Shown here: piece by piece, positions 23,601-34,200 of the stretch
How the letters are laid out: each line of letters begins with the position of its first letter
Position numbering within the stretch: position 1 is the first letter of the stretch
Assembly (NCBI RefSeq): GCF_019399895.1
Contig: NC_091865.1
Coordinates: forward strand, 253,001 to 317,000
DNA: 64,000 bases
Origin: Cardiocondyla obscurior
Lineage: Eukaryota > Arthropoda > Insecta > Hymenoptera > Formicidae
Direction: 5' to 3'
The notes under the pieces: model-generated
Databases searched by the model: none
The model's input: the letters and a program-made list of their open reading frames with translations, nothing else
What the model was told of the DNA's origin: nothing
Position numbers and translations under genes: made by a program

Positions 23601-26600
23601 TTTCCAAGACCGTCGGAATAACGGCCGGCGAATGGAAATAGCAAATTTTCATTATTTATTCAAGGATTGGTCATTTAATTCAGCTATCTGCCACTTATCG
23701 ACACTTCAAATAACGTTATTTAAATTGATCTAGGTATTAGAGAATTCGTAAAATCGGAATAGTATGAAAATGTTGAAAATTATTAATGGAAAGACGAGAA
23801 AAATAGTTTCCACTAAAAGTAATACACGACAGAAATAGTCGTACAAAAAATACTTTTTTTTTTTATATTGCATACATTTGTTTAATCGTGAAATTGTATT
23901 TAGTATGATAAATAATAAATTTCTTTTTTTTTTAATATATTGTGAGAAATATTATGCATGAAATAAATTGCCTATATATCCTGTTGGCGGAACTTTGGAA
24001 AACCCGGCTCGCGGCCTGAGAAACTGCCATCCTTAGCTTGCTTAAACACCGTGCAAATAGTAAACAATTAGCCATGCGCTCAAACTTCGTAGGCGGATTT
24101 AGGGTAAGTATGCTCGATGGATCTATTTGCGTGAGAGTTAGCGTACGGCAAATCTGTGCTGAGCTGTGTCTTCGCATACCGATACGGTCCCTACGTGATG
24201 ATTAATACTTATCAGTTACACAAGCCCGAAAATGCGCACGAAAATGGAACACGCATTACCTGTAGAGGTTTCCGAGCGTCTTTGAGTACACATTATCTCT
24301 ACGTGATAATATCCCGTGTATATGGCTACGCGATGAGATCTGCAGCAATCAGACACAACCGTTTGTACCGTAATAATTTGGCGCAAGGAAAGGAAGGCGA
24401 GAGTGTCGTCTCATTTCGCAGAGACTGACACTCGGAAAATACGGTCGCTAAATTACACGCTTGTTGATATGTTGGGCGGTATCGCGGACGTAATTCGTCA
24501 CCATTTTGTACTAAATGTCCCCCTGCGCGATGTACTCGAACAAAGTTATATTTACGCGTAGAGTGTATTCCGTGTATAATATTAATATTTAATATTGTCA
24601 AATATTATTTCTACCAAATTGCATTTGACTAACATTAAATATTCCCTGAATATGCTTTTTTTAACATTAGTCTTAGATAGCTGTCAAATTGAATATACAT
24701 AAGATGTATCCGTAGGTACACGATATTCTAACGCTAAAAGGAAAATATGTATAATAGGAGAAATTATTTATATATTATAGATCACATTATCAAATATAAA
24801 TTATTCAAACTTTTCGATATTCAAATTATACGTAACATAATTTACTTAAATAGGTTTGCATTACTTGTTCCTACATATAGTTCTTTAACCATAATAATTT
24901 TAACTTTAAAATTGGTTCTATTTCTAATCGTACAAAGATATAAGCTTCTAAAATATGTAACGCGAAGCGTTCTGCAGTTTCCTGATTTCGTGACAAGTTT
25001 ATACGAAAATTCTACCGTCTTAATAATCTTGCCTGTTATTTTAATGCATTCAATGATTTACAAGGGATGTTATACGTAGAAACGATATCGCCTGATTATG
25101 CATAATTAATATCGCACGTGACGGTGTCACATGTGCGAATGGTACATCTTATGTATATTTATCTTGACAGAGAGCTACGAATGCGAAATCATATTATTGT
25201 ATTAAGCGATTAGTGGTGTGCCGCATGTAACGCAAATACATTCTGTCTCACGATTATGCGCGTCCACCGTGCATTCCGAGTACCGAGGGTTGTGATTTAT
25301 GCCGTATGCAGATGCGGCCAAAGTCACTCCTCTTGGATGCCATTGACCAATGGAACAGTGAAGTGATAACAAAGGTAACTTAATCAAAATGCATTCGCAG
25401 TCGCAACAAATTACTCGAATTACTCGAGTGGCGCGAGAGTTCACACGCCGCACGGATCAGTATTACGAAACGTGTACTTATGTAGATCGCATCAGCTTAT
25501 TGGTATCTTTTTTTTTTTTTTACCCTATCTATGAGCGCAATTTTCTCCGATACCAATCTCGTCCGACGTCATTATTATGTTACTACGTCACTTGTAATTC
25601 TGATTTTCTTCGTGATTTTGAACGCTGCAAATTTCCATATTCAATATTCAGTCCTGCATAAAATAACTAACATGCAGGGCAGAAACGAGAGTTCAATAAA
25701 AAGAGCAAAGCAAAAAAAAAAATTATCCTAGATCGTATTTTCATGCAAATTACCATTTTAAGCAAGAGTTAATCTTACTTGTGTTTGATATAACGACAAG
25801 CAATTAACATCGAGTCAGAAGTAAGAACCAGCTATGCGGAATAACTCAACGATCCCTTATACTTTCCCTTCAAACGATTCACCCACGTTTCAACCTTTTG
25901 CGAACGCGATCCTTCAAGTAACGGAGACAGTTTATCACTTCGAAAGTGTTGGAAATAATGCCGCAATCTGCTGAGCGCAGAAATAAACGCAGCGAGTTTG
26001 CTCACGGCTGGTCATTCTGATGAACGGTTAAATTGAAAATTAGTCCCACCTAGCTGTTTTCCACGGAGGATTCCGCGCGTTTCTCTCCCCGGACAGTTCT
26101 CTACCGTACAATTCAATTTTCCGGGAACATGCCGGAATCTGGGTTGCGCCACAATAGCAGCTTCAATTTTCATTATAATCAGTTTGAACTCAGTTAGGAT
26201 TCCATCGGATAAAAGCCTGGCTCGTGTTTACGAAAAACAAGTGATACATTTTCAATACACCAAGAGACAAACAAAATTCTGTCGCGCTATATCGTTCTAA
26301 CGTATGTACACCGAAAGGCGGATACGGCTGTGACGACGGAAAATTAATAAATATTCAAAAAACAAGAGTAATTTTTGGTGTACAATTTTTATATTGTTCA
26401 CTCTTGTTATATATTAATAGAAAAAAAAATAAGAACGTTAGATATGCACGATAAATATAATATTAATAATTATTTAAGTTACATTATATTGAAATAAAAT
26501 ATAGTTTTAATATAAATATACAGAATTTCTTAAAAAAAAAAAAATTAATGTATCTTACAAAATTTCACGTAAGTTTTCAAAAGTTTTAAATAGATTTTTA

Positions 26601-27730
26601 TTAAATATTTTATGCAAGCTGCTAAAAATTATCGTTATTTATGTTCTGTTCTTATTAATTTATATTCTTCTCAACATAGAACGTACATTGTACGTGTCTA
26701 ATCTTACTCACTGAGTTTTCAATTAGCATGTAACTATTGCTGTCCAAAATTTCTAAATAGTTTCAAATAATTAATCGCTATACGTGTATATATATCGTAG
26801 TTAATTCCGAGTAAAGAACAGGTTGCAAATATAAATTACTTGAATGCTTTATAAAGTTTATATAATGTACACTGTTATATAGCTAAAGATAATCAGTTAG
26901 CTAAAAATGCAAATAGAAGCACAAAATATATTTTTTTAATATATTAAGTTTAGAATATCTACTGCACCACTATTATAGCATTACAAATTTATTGATATCG
27001 CTATTTTAATAAAAGTGTAGAAAAATTTAATTAAGCGATACAGTACTACAATAATAGCTTTTCCTGACATTTTTTAATTTTAATTCCAATTATTATAGAT
27101 AGAATAATTATTATAAAATTTTTTTTTTATTTTTATAATTATTTTTCGATGCATTAATCATTATTGAATTGTATTTATTACACAACAGTATATACTTATA
27201 CAGATATTCAAAAGCTGTAAACGTTTTAATTTAAATCTTTATGATAATTACATCTAGTGTATAAAATTTTAACTTTAATTTTATTCCTGAAAATGCCATC
27301 GTAATTTTTAGATGCATATATGGGTCCACCTTATTACTTGGTGAGCAAGTTTCTGCTTAATTATTCTAGTCACACGCGTATCATTATCGCGAAAGAGCCC
27401 CATCAGAACTTTGAAAATCTACCGAGAGTCTGCTGACTATAACCAAGATCGCCCTACTTTAAACCTCAACTTGCAAAAGCCGTCTACTCTCAATAATCTT
27501 CAATATCACTATAGATCAGTTGATTTTTTTGGACATCTGAAGATAGAATCTGTACAAATCGTTCTTTATTTTTGAATATTAGATTCACTAAATAAAAAAA
27601 AATTTTGTTTGCAGCAAGATAATATCTCTTTTTTTTAAATGTAGTTAAAATATTCAACATAATACATTCATGTACGTATGTATGTGGTTCTTTGTGTGTG
27701 GATTAGGATGCTTTCTTCTTTAATTAGAAG
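20671..27730. other. No recognisable gene
   Basis: Mostly AT-rich, with very AT-rich blocks at about 20.75-21.2, 22.2-22.7 and 26.3-27.3 kb. A GC-richer segment at 21.28-21.9 kb has short overlapping frames on both strands (up to 114 codons) that I do not recognise. A-rich slippage-prone sequence lies at about 22115-22147. I see no splice-supported exon in this stretch. Confidence 0.55.
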
Positions 27731-27810
27731 AAACTATGTGCGCGTTACGCGCGCGTTATTCATTATAAGACCCCAATTACAAACAATAAAAAAAAAATTA
27801 TGCAACTTAC

Positions 27811-27854
27811 TGATCTGCATGAGCTCCAGCGGAGTTATAGAAATCTGCCGGTGA
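27811..27854 (-). ncRNA. Type-B exon, minus strand, 28-kb module
   Basis: A 44-nt B exon with acceptor TTATGTTACAG and donor CA/GTAAGT. The core reads ACTCCGCTGGAGCTCATG. The 3' flank matches the other copies (GTAAGTTGCAT, T-run, TGTAATTGGGG) and ends in the GC-rich palindrome GCGCGTAACGCGC near 27739-27751. The frame entering from the upstream A exon meets a stop within this exon. Confidence 0.5.
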
Positions 27855-27958
27855 CTGTAACATAAAATAAAACGTATTAATGTAGACATGTATTTAAATT
27901 AATGTAAAAATAAAGCTTTATTTTAATAAAGATTTTATAAAAAAGAATTAATTCTCAC

Positions 27959-28064
27959 CTAAAAGTTGCTCCGCCGATGCATGATGTCCTTTCTGGGCCT
28001 CTTCCTCTTCTCAGGATGTCTGCGGAATGTCGGGTCGGTCCTTCCTTCAATGCTAGAGTATTAT
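27959..28064 (-). ncRNA. Type-A exon, minus strand, 28-kb module
   Basis: A 106-nt exon with acceptor TTTGTTTCAG and donor G/GTGAGA. The core reads CTGAGAAGAGGAAGAGGC and ends CGGCGGAGCAACTTTTAG. A 104-bp intron separates it from the B exon, and that intron's last 35 or so bases (TACATGTCTACATTAAT onward) are shared with the other modules, showing that intron and exons were copied together. Confidence 0.55.
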
Positions 28065-28083
28065 CTGAAACAAAAAAATTACG

Positions 28084-28358
28084 ATTAATATTCTGTTCCG
28101 TTCGATGTCTTATTGAGCAATCGATTTCTTAAATCAAAATTAAAAATTTAACGAGAAAGGCGGTAACGCGTTCTGAAGCGCGGTAGAAATACAACGCGGG
28201 ATAGTGAATATCCGCGGGATAATGAAATTATAATTAATATTCTGTTCTATTCGATAATTATTGAGCTATTGATTTCTCGAGTCGAAATTTAAAATTTAAC
28301 GAAAAAGGTGGTTGCGTGTTTTGAATAACGGTAAAGATAAAAAGCGGGATAGTGAATA
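28084..28358. repeat. Tandem duplication, about 130-bp copies, period about 149
   Basis: 28084-28210 and 28233-28358 are diverged copies. Both begin ATTAATATTCTGTTC and both end GCGGGATAGTGAATA. They lie just upstream of the minus-strand A exon at 28064 and may belong to the control region shared with the divergent plus-strand module. Confidence 0.8.
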
Positions 28359-28735
28359 CCCCCCGGTGGGGGTAACACAAGGGGGGAAAGAATATCCCGC
28401 GCGATAGTAGGGAAAACATTGAAGGGGTTGGGGGAAGTTTTCGCGGTCATTCTACCGACGACTTTTGACCGCGCAACAAGGTGACGTGGACCTCGCTTGA
28501 AGTGACAGTTAGATTTTTGTGTCGGGATCCAAGGTTAATAGGAAGTGTCGTAGATTATCCCGCGAGTGTCTACCGCGGTAGGAATATTTTATATCGCGGC
28601 CCGTTTTATATCGATGCTTCGTGCAAGTTTTGTATAGTTCGTTACACCGACCGAAGGATTAAAGTGACAGTTAGACCGCGTTTACGTCTCAGGGTCGTGT
28701 TTAAAGATTTAACGGAAGTGTCGTGAATATCCCGC
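28196..28735. promoter_or_regulatory. Cluster of six TATCCCGC octamers
   Basis: The octamer TATCCCGC, or its complement GCGGGATA, occurs at 28196-28203, 28214-28221, 28344-28351, 28393-28400, 28556-28563 and 28728-28735. Some copies follow from the tandem duplications, but 28393 lies outside them. The word differs at one base from the TTTCCCGC form bound by E2F proteins. Its position between two divergent A/B modules suggests a shared control region. Several G-runs on the plus strand (28368-28434) lie in the same interval. Confidence 0.35.
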
Positions 28736-28740
28736 GAGTG
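28500..28740. repeat. Second tandem duplication, GC-rich
   Basis: 28500-28568 and 28662-28740 both begin AAGTGACAGTTAGA and both end TATCCCGCGAGTG, with divergence and small length changes between. The copies are separated by about 90 bp. Confidence 0.75.
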
Positions 28741-28933
28741 ATCTAGTGCGCGGAGAACGTTATTTTATCATAAAACAAGAATGCTTTTTCGTGATCGGAA
28801 TATTGTTTCGCGCTTTCGGGATATAATAATTCGCGTTTCAATTAATTTTTTAATTAATCGTCGTACAGCCAGAGTACGCGTTATCTCTCTCGGAGTGTCG
28901 ATTTTCTGTCTGGTAAGACGTGCTAATAGTGTA

Positions 28934-29395
28934 TAGTGACCGGCAATGATGACCTGACTCATTGTGGTGACAGCGGCTTACGCGCGTGAGTTAGGGTGGA
29001 GTGCGTTAGGCCTTACCGCGGATCGTGTACGTGAATCTTGGAGTATCGAGAGAAGCGAGAGAACGAGGGAAAAGTTGGAGGAAGGCATCTTCATGTTCTG
29101 TTCTGTTCGCGACCGTGCGTGTGAGAGAGAACGCATGAGTGATCGCTAAGAAATCATTATAGGCGCCTCTAATGATTTCTTAGCGATAACTCGTGCGTTC
29201 TCTCTCACATGCACGGTCGCGAACAGAACAGAGCATGAAGATGCCTTCCTTCAACTTTTCCCTCGTTTTCTCGTTTCTTTCGGTACTTCAGGACTCACGT
29301 ACGCGATCCGCGGTAAGGCCTGACGCACTTTACCCTAGCTTACGCGCGTTAGTCGCCGTTGCCGCAATGAGTCATGCCGTTATTAAAGGTCACTA
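28934..29395 (+). ncRNA. 462-bp inverted repeat; candidate long hairpin RNA
   Basis: Left arm 28934-29159 and right arm 29170-29395 are reverse complements, 226 nt each with no net insertion or deletion, around a 10-nt centre holding the palindrome AGGCGCCT. Pairing the arms by hand gives 195 Watson-Crick pairs and 31 mismatches. In plus-strand RNA 22 of the mismatches become G:U wobble pairs, leaving 9 unpaired; in minus-strand RNA only 3 would be wobbles. The outermost 8 bases (TAGTGACC / GGTCACTA) pair perfectly. Long inverted-repeat transcripts in insects (hpRNAs, described in Drosophila) are processed by Dicer-2 into endogenous siRNAs, and this has that architecture. A foldback or MITE-type insertion is the alternative and could also be its origin. 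No mobile-element gene lies nearby and I recognise no target. Confidence 0.5.
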
Positions 29396-29537
29396 CTATT
29401 ACATGCAATTCGGGAAACGGTATCTTCTGCTTGAGAGATTCGCGTTACGTCGGATTGTGCGATGCGTATTTTAGTATTTTTTAATTTCTATTTGAACAAT
29501 TTTTCCTTGTTTTATGATAAGTTACGCTCTAAGTGAC

Positions 29538-29662
29538 AATGTAATAAAGTGCGCGGTTAATATGAGTCATAGTGTTATGAAGTGCGCGGTGAATATGAGT
29601 CATAGTGTAATAAAGTGCGCGGTGAATATTATGTGAGTGAGTGTGAGTGTGAGTGTGAGTGT
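29538..29662 (+). repeat. 33-bp minisatellite and GTGAGT array, copy 1
   Basis: Three copies of a 33-bp unit containing AAAGTGCGCGGTGAATATGA are followed by an array with five overlapping GTGAGT hexamers (29633-29662). GTGAGT is a good 5' splice-site consensus, and it is repeated upstream of the plus-strand A/B module. Confidence 0.8.
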
Positions 29663-30030
29663 ACAGTTTTGCGTTTTTGTATATTATACGGGGTGCCGCG
29701 TTTAAGTTATTACAAAACAAGGTCGCTTTTCTCGTAATCGGAATATTGTTTCGCGCTTTCGGGATATAGTAATTCGCGTTTTTAATTTATTTTTTAAGGG
29801 ATCGTCGTACAGCCCGGAGTATTCGTCGGTCCCTCGCGGAGTGTCGTTTTCTGTTTCGTTAGACGTGACTGATAGTGCGTGCGCTACTGCACGCAATTCG
29901 GGAAATTGGCATCTGCTGCTTGAGAGATTCGCGTTACGTCGGATTGTGCGACGCGTATTTTAGTAGTTTTAAAGTCCTATTCGAACAATTTTTTCTTGTT
30001 TTATAATAATTTAAACTAGGTATAAGTGAT

Positions 30031-30120
30031 AGTGTAATAAAGTGCGCGGTGAATATGAGTCATAGTGTTATGAAGTGCGCGGTGAATATTATGTGAGTGA
30101 GTGTGAGTGAGTGTAAGTGT
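30031..30120 (+). repeat. 33-bp minisatellite and GTGAGT/GTAAGT array, copy 2
   Basis: Second-copy counterpart of 29538-29662, with two 33-bp units followed by four GTGAGT words and one GTAAGT. The array lies about 130 bp upstream of the plus-strand A exon. Confidence 0.8.
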
Positions 30121-30249
30121 ACAGTTTCGCGTTTTTGTTTATAATACGGGGTGCCGTGTTTTAATAATAATTTAAACTGTGAGTGATAATGTAAACTAAC
30201 GAGTGATAATTTAAATTATGAGTGATAGCGTTAGGGGTTAATGACAGTA

Positions 30250-30364
30250 TTTCGCGAGAGTTTCCAGTGCGCGAAAAGATGACTCGACGACGACGACGAC
30301 CTCCCATCTGAGAGGAGGAGGAGCAGGCCCGGGGGGCATCCTGCATCGGCGGAGCAACTTTAAG
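30250..30364 (+). ncRNA. Type-A exon, plus strand, 30-kb module
   Basis: This is the A module in the opposite orientation to the other copies. Similarity to exons 4 and 6 begins at about TTCGCGAG (30251), passes through ATGACTCGAC followed by an expanded CGA run, and reaches the A core CTGAGAGGAGGAGGAGCAGG. The exon ends CAACTTTAAG before GTAAGC at 30365. No acceptor is obvious at its 5' side, so it may be part of a first exon. The frame corresponding to MARHV/MTRHV is disrupted by the CGA run, and a TAA falls just before the donor. Confidence 0.5.
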
Positions 30365-30476
30365 GTAAGCATTAATTATTAAATCAAAATCTTTATTAAA
30401 AAGAAACCTTTACTTTTTTTATATGAGTCTTATTAACTAACATGTCTACATTAATATTTTATTTTTTATGTTACAG

Positions 30477-30513
30477 TCACCGACAACAACTCCGCTGAAG
30501 CTCATGCGGATTG
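30477..30513 (+). ncRNA. Type-B exon, plus strand, donor lost
   Basis: The acceptor TTATGTTACAG and the B core ACTCCGCTGAAGCTCATG are intact, and the preceding 112-bp intron has the conserved 3' end. The donor is changed: the other copies read GTAAGT where this one reads ATAAGT (30514-30519), so normal splicing out of this exon should fail. The flank then continues into a 32-T run. This copy may be decayed, or may use the B exon as a read-through terminal exon. Confidence 0.5.
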
Positions 30514-30524
30514 ATAAGTTGCAT

Positions 30525-30525
<1 letters not shown>

Positions 30526-30557
<32 letters not shown>
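30526..30557 (+). repeat. 32-T tract
   Basis: An uninterrupted run of 32 T follows the plus-strand B exon. The other B exons have a shorter T-run at the same relative place, so this one has expanded by slippage. Confidence 0.9.
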
Positions 30558-30563
<6 letters not shown>

Positions 30564-31214
30564 TCCTTTAACTGTCTTTATTTTAATTGTTATATTATAT
30601 ATGTTTTATGTATACTTATATATTTTTATGTACATATGCTTTAATATATATTTTACTTTCAGAGAAATAATACTTTTTTTTTTTTTACAAATTTCTTATT
30701 TAAATGTCTTTATTTTAATTGTTATATTATATATGTTTTATGTCTACTTATATATTTTTATATACATATGCTTTAATATATATTACTTTCAGAGAAATAA
30801 TGCTTTTTTAACAAATTCTCTATTTAATTGTCTTTATTTCTTTTTGTTTTAATTGTTATATTACATATGTTTTATGTGTACTTATATATTTTTATATGCA
30901 TATGCTTTAATATATATTACTTTCAGAGAAATAATGCTTTTTTAACAAATTCTCTATTTAATTGTCTTTATTTCTTTTTGTTTTAATTGTTATATTACAT
31001 ATGTTTTATGTATACTTATATATTTTTATATGCATATACTTTAATATATATTACTTTTCGAGAAATGATGCTTTTTTTTCACAAATTTTTTATTTAATGA
31101 ATTAAATAAGACAGCTGTCTTATTTCCTTGAATTAAAATACAGGCGCGCGCCTGTATACATGTATTACATATATTTATTTGTACTAATATTATATTGCTT
31201 TCAGAGAAATGATG
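30558..31214 (+). repeat. AT-rich minisatellite of 130-143 bp units with splice-acceptor-like ends
   Basis: About five tandem units each run from a T-rich start through TCTTTATTTTAATTG and ATATATGTTTTATG to ATATTACTTTCAGAGAAAT. The acceptor-like AG falls at 30661, 30791, 30925, (degenerate CGAG) 31061 and 31203, giving unit lengths of about 130, 134, 136 and 142. The last unit is interrupted by a cluster of palindromes. No donor follows any of these AGs, so they may simply be repeat sequence. Confidence 0.85.
31104..31165. repeat. Cluster of three perfect palindromes
   Basis: 31104-31125 is a 22-bp perfect palindrome centred on CAGCTG. 31138-31157 is a 20-bp perfect palindrome centred on GCGCGC. 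31156-31165 (ATACATGTAT) overlaps it. They sit inside the last unit of the minisatellite, whose other units lack them. Confidence 0.9.
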
Positions 31215-31260
31215 TGTAGAATGCATCAAACATTTTTAACCACACCGGTCGTACTTACAG

Positions 31261-34200
31261 AAAATATTAAAAATATGTACAACCGACAGTCCGCAGTCTG
31301 TTTAAGTGGGACGGAAAATTTTTGTTGCATTTTACATTAAAAGTTTTTTTCTTTAATTATATTACATTATTTATATTTTAATATCTTACATTGTGTTATA
31401 TTATTTTTTTATTTCTTTTTTTTATTTTTTTTTTAATCCTCAAAGTTTTTTTTTTTCTCATGCTGAGCTTAGGGATAAAATAGGGATTTAGTCTGAAAAA
31501 AATCACGACTACATTTTCTCGGATTATCATATCACGGTGAAGCCTGACGTTCACGATTCGCGGTATTACGCTGCGACGTCCGTCTTTGCGTCGTGGATTT
31601 GGAGGCGTGCATTTTATCGCAAGTTCCTCGTTCTTCAGGATTCAACTCGCGCGATGTAAAGCGTGTGCGCGCTGCGTTACGAAAGAGTTAGCGCGCCGCA
31701 AAGGGTATCGCGGTACCGGTATCTCGCAGTAATATTTGATATACGAGACTGGGGCTATACGATTGCCATATTTCTGCCGACTTTGCGAACCGTTTTAGTT
31801 TTTCGTACCATTTGGAAAGCTTCCAGTGCCTCACCGTTGGCTCTGCAAGCGCCGCCGTCGCTGCCGCGGTTAAAATATACTTGCTTCAACATGTGCGGAA
31901 AACGTACGAGCGGGTCATACGTTATTTGCGCGACCGAGTAAAGGTAGACTCTTACGCCTCCGCACATACGCCAGTCTGCGCGTGCATTTGTCCACGTAAG
32001 AGTCCTGCGTATCTGAACGAATGCCAAAAATTCCCAATCCCTACAAATCTATTTCTCTGCCTAAACAAGTTCAGTTTCTGTCCTACCGCTAAAGAGACTC
32101 GCGTATCGTTATTTTATTCTGCGGCATAAAATTCATTTATCGTCGTATCTTAAAGTTCCATCTGCTATAAAATTAGGCTAACGATTAGAGTCTTGTATCG
32201 TTCGCGCAACGTAATTAAATGTGTGCTTTTAATTCAAAAATTTCACGCGATATCGATATTTTTCAATGTTGTAATTTAAAATTATCTTTCCTAGAATATG
32301 GATCATGCGTTGTCTCGTACGCGCGTGCCTTTATCACTGTCTGATAGCATCGTTGATTTTCCTCGCGCAGTTATTGCCGAGTTTCCTACGGTTTTCTCGT
32401 GTTTCGTGGCAGTTACCGGTGGCTCGCTTCCGCAACAGGCATGCCTGAGGTAATCGTCCCGCGTGGCTCGTTTTTCTCGACTTCAAGCCATCGATCGTAG
32501 CAGTCTCTCCTACCAGCGATCGTGAATAGACGATGAGGAGAGGCACGACACATTCAAGTTGCGAGTATCATTAAAGATGAATCAAAAATAACGTCTAACG
32601 TACTCCTGAGATACCGGAGGATCAATACGAAGTAACGTTATTATGCGGCATTACGCAAATATTGCACGAACGTTGCTTTTACGCGATGACACGAAAAATA
32701 CGCTATCACGTATATGCAATTAATTCCGTTTATCGCGTGAAATGTTAAAATATTTTATAAAAATACAGGAGAAAGAAAAAGTATTTCCCTTTTCCTTTGA
32801 GTCAATGTTTCTTTTTTTTTTTCGTTCTCAGGTAATCAGCTTAATAAAGCATTATACTAATCATTGTTGCCTGTTCAAAAGTCTTTGTAAAAAAAAAAAA
32901 AAAAAAAAAAAAAGAGGGTTTCAAAGATTATTAATTCAACGACATTAAAGTCGAAAGAAAAAATTAACAGACTTCTTATTTCTATCGTAAATAGAAGACA
33001 ACTACGGAATAAATTTAATATTACGTTGACGAGCGTATTTTCGTGCCGTTTGTGAATTAGTGAATCGTGCATGAGAACTGAGGCTCATGTTTTCCTTAGC
33101 TCATTGGTTACAAAGCTGATGAAAGGACCGTCCGCCGCAGGCGTTGACTTCTCGAGTCACTTTGATTTAGACAATCTTGTTTCGTTGGCAAGCTCACTCA
33201 GAAATTTAAAATAGCAGATATGAATAAGGGAAAGAGGGAGAGAGAAGTTTCCGCGTGTTGGTGAAATCGGGCGGCGGCAAAAAAGAAAAGTTAAAGTAGG
33301 AAGCCACCGCAGCAAACACTTGCAGTTCCAAGTCTGAAGTATGTACTTGCCGAATACAACCCGCCTACTATCTCGAGCGCAAGGCATTCGTAATTTGTAT
33401 CGTAAACTCACTCAGCCGAGTAGTGTAAAATATTTTGCGTCAGCCGGCATTACGAATCGGCGAACTTTCCATCAATATTGCTTCCAGATAACTTGATTCA
33501 CTTGCGGAAAGTACAAAAAATTACATTGCATTACAGCCAATTTTTTTTTATATTTTTCTCTCTCTCTCTCTTTCTCTCGCTCGGGTTTTTATTCTCTCGT
33601 CTCGTACTTCAGAAGACAAAGTATTTATAAAATATTTATAAAGATTGCTCATCTATATCATCATAAATTCATTTCATAAAACGTTATTTTAAACTGAAAT
33701 AAATAACTGTCGATGAAAATAATGAATAATTAATTTTCTTTGAACCTGCCAATAGCGAACAATTGCAGAAATATCAAGAATCTAAAATTAGCAATAAAAA
33801 TCAGATATTTCAAGTTGATTGAGAAGCGCAAAGCCTTTTTATAAAATTTATTTAAAGCGCAGTTAACTTTAATTTGTATATTTTTAAATTTTTTGTTTTC
33901 TATTATATAAAATACATAGTAAATATATTCTTCTAGCCATATATCTTTATTGAAAATAATGAGCGTTTGCTACTGCTTTTCAAAAAAGTCTCGCAAAATG
34001 AGTTCGCTGGTCACGATTAGAATTGCATCGTGCCCGCGGTTATACCGTTTTCTGGCACAATGCATGGCCTTGTTGCGACAGTGCGCCAGTATTTCGAAAT
34101 AGAAATTTCTCACAAATCGACTGGATATGGTACCGACATTGGACTCAGGTGGGTGCGCGCTACATCGATTATCGAGGCGGTACACGTTACCTCTCTGTAC

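Larger units (their letters stand above)
28772..30162. repeat. Large tandem duplication, first copy carrying the hairpin insert
   Basis: Copy 1 runs 28772-29706 and copy 2 runs 29714-30162. Both begin AAAACAAG, share GGAATATTGTTTCGCGCTTT, share TTGAGAGATTCGCGTTACGT, and end near ACGGGGTGCCG. Copy 1 is longer because it contains the 462-bp inverted repeat at 28934-29395 and one extra 33-bp minisatellite unit. Where that insert sits, copy 2 has only about a dozen bases (around 29876-29890), so copy 2 serves as an uninserted or deleted reference. Confidence 0.85.

Noticed and set aside
27341..27356. GTGAGCAAGTTTCTG, resembling miR-87
   Set aside because: One base is missing relative to the known mature form and no complementary star arm lies within precursor distance.
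28962..28980. Sequence resembling mature miR-210 (GTGACAGCGGCT word)
   Set aside because: It needs a 3-nt gap next to the seed, the opposite arm pairs along the whole 226-nt stem rather than as a short precursor, and this outer part of the stem is its least conserved portion.
28964..29474. Open frames within the 462-bp inverted repeat
   Set aside because: The frames are mirror products of the arms, and mismatch polarity favours RNA pairing over protein constraint.
30511..30852. 113-codon frame over the poly-T tract and minisatellite
   Set aside because: The Phe/Tyr/Ile-rich product is a translation of low-complexity repeat, not a membrane protein.
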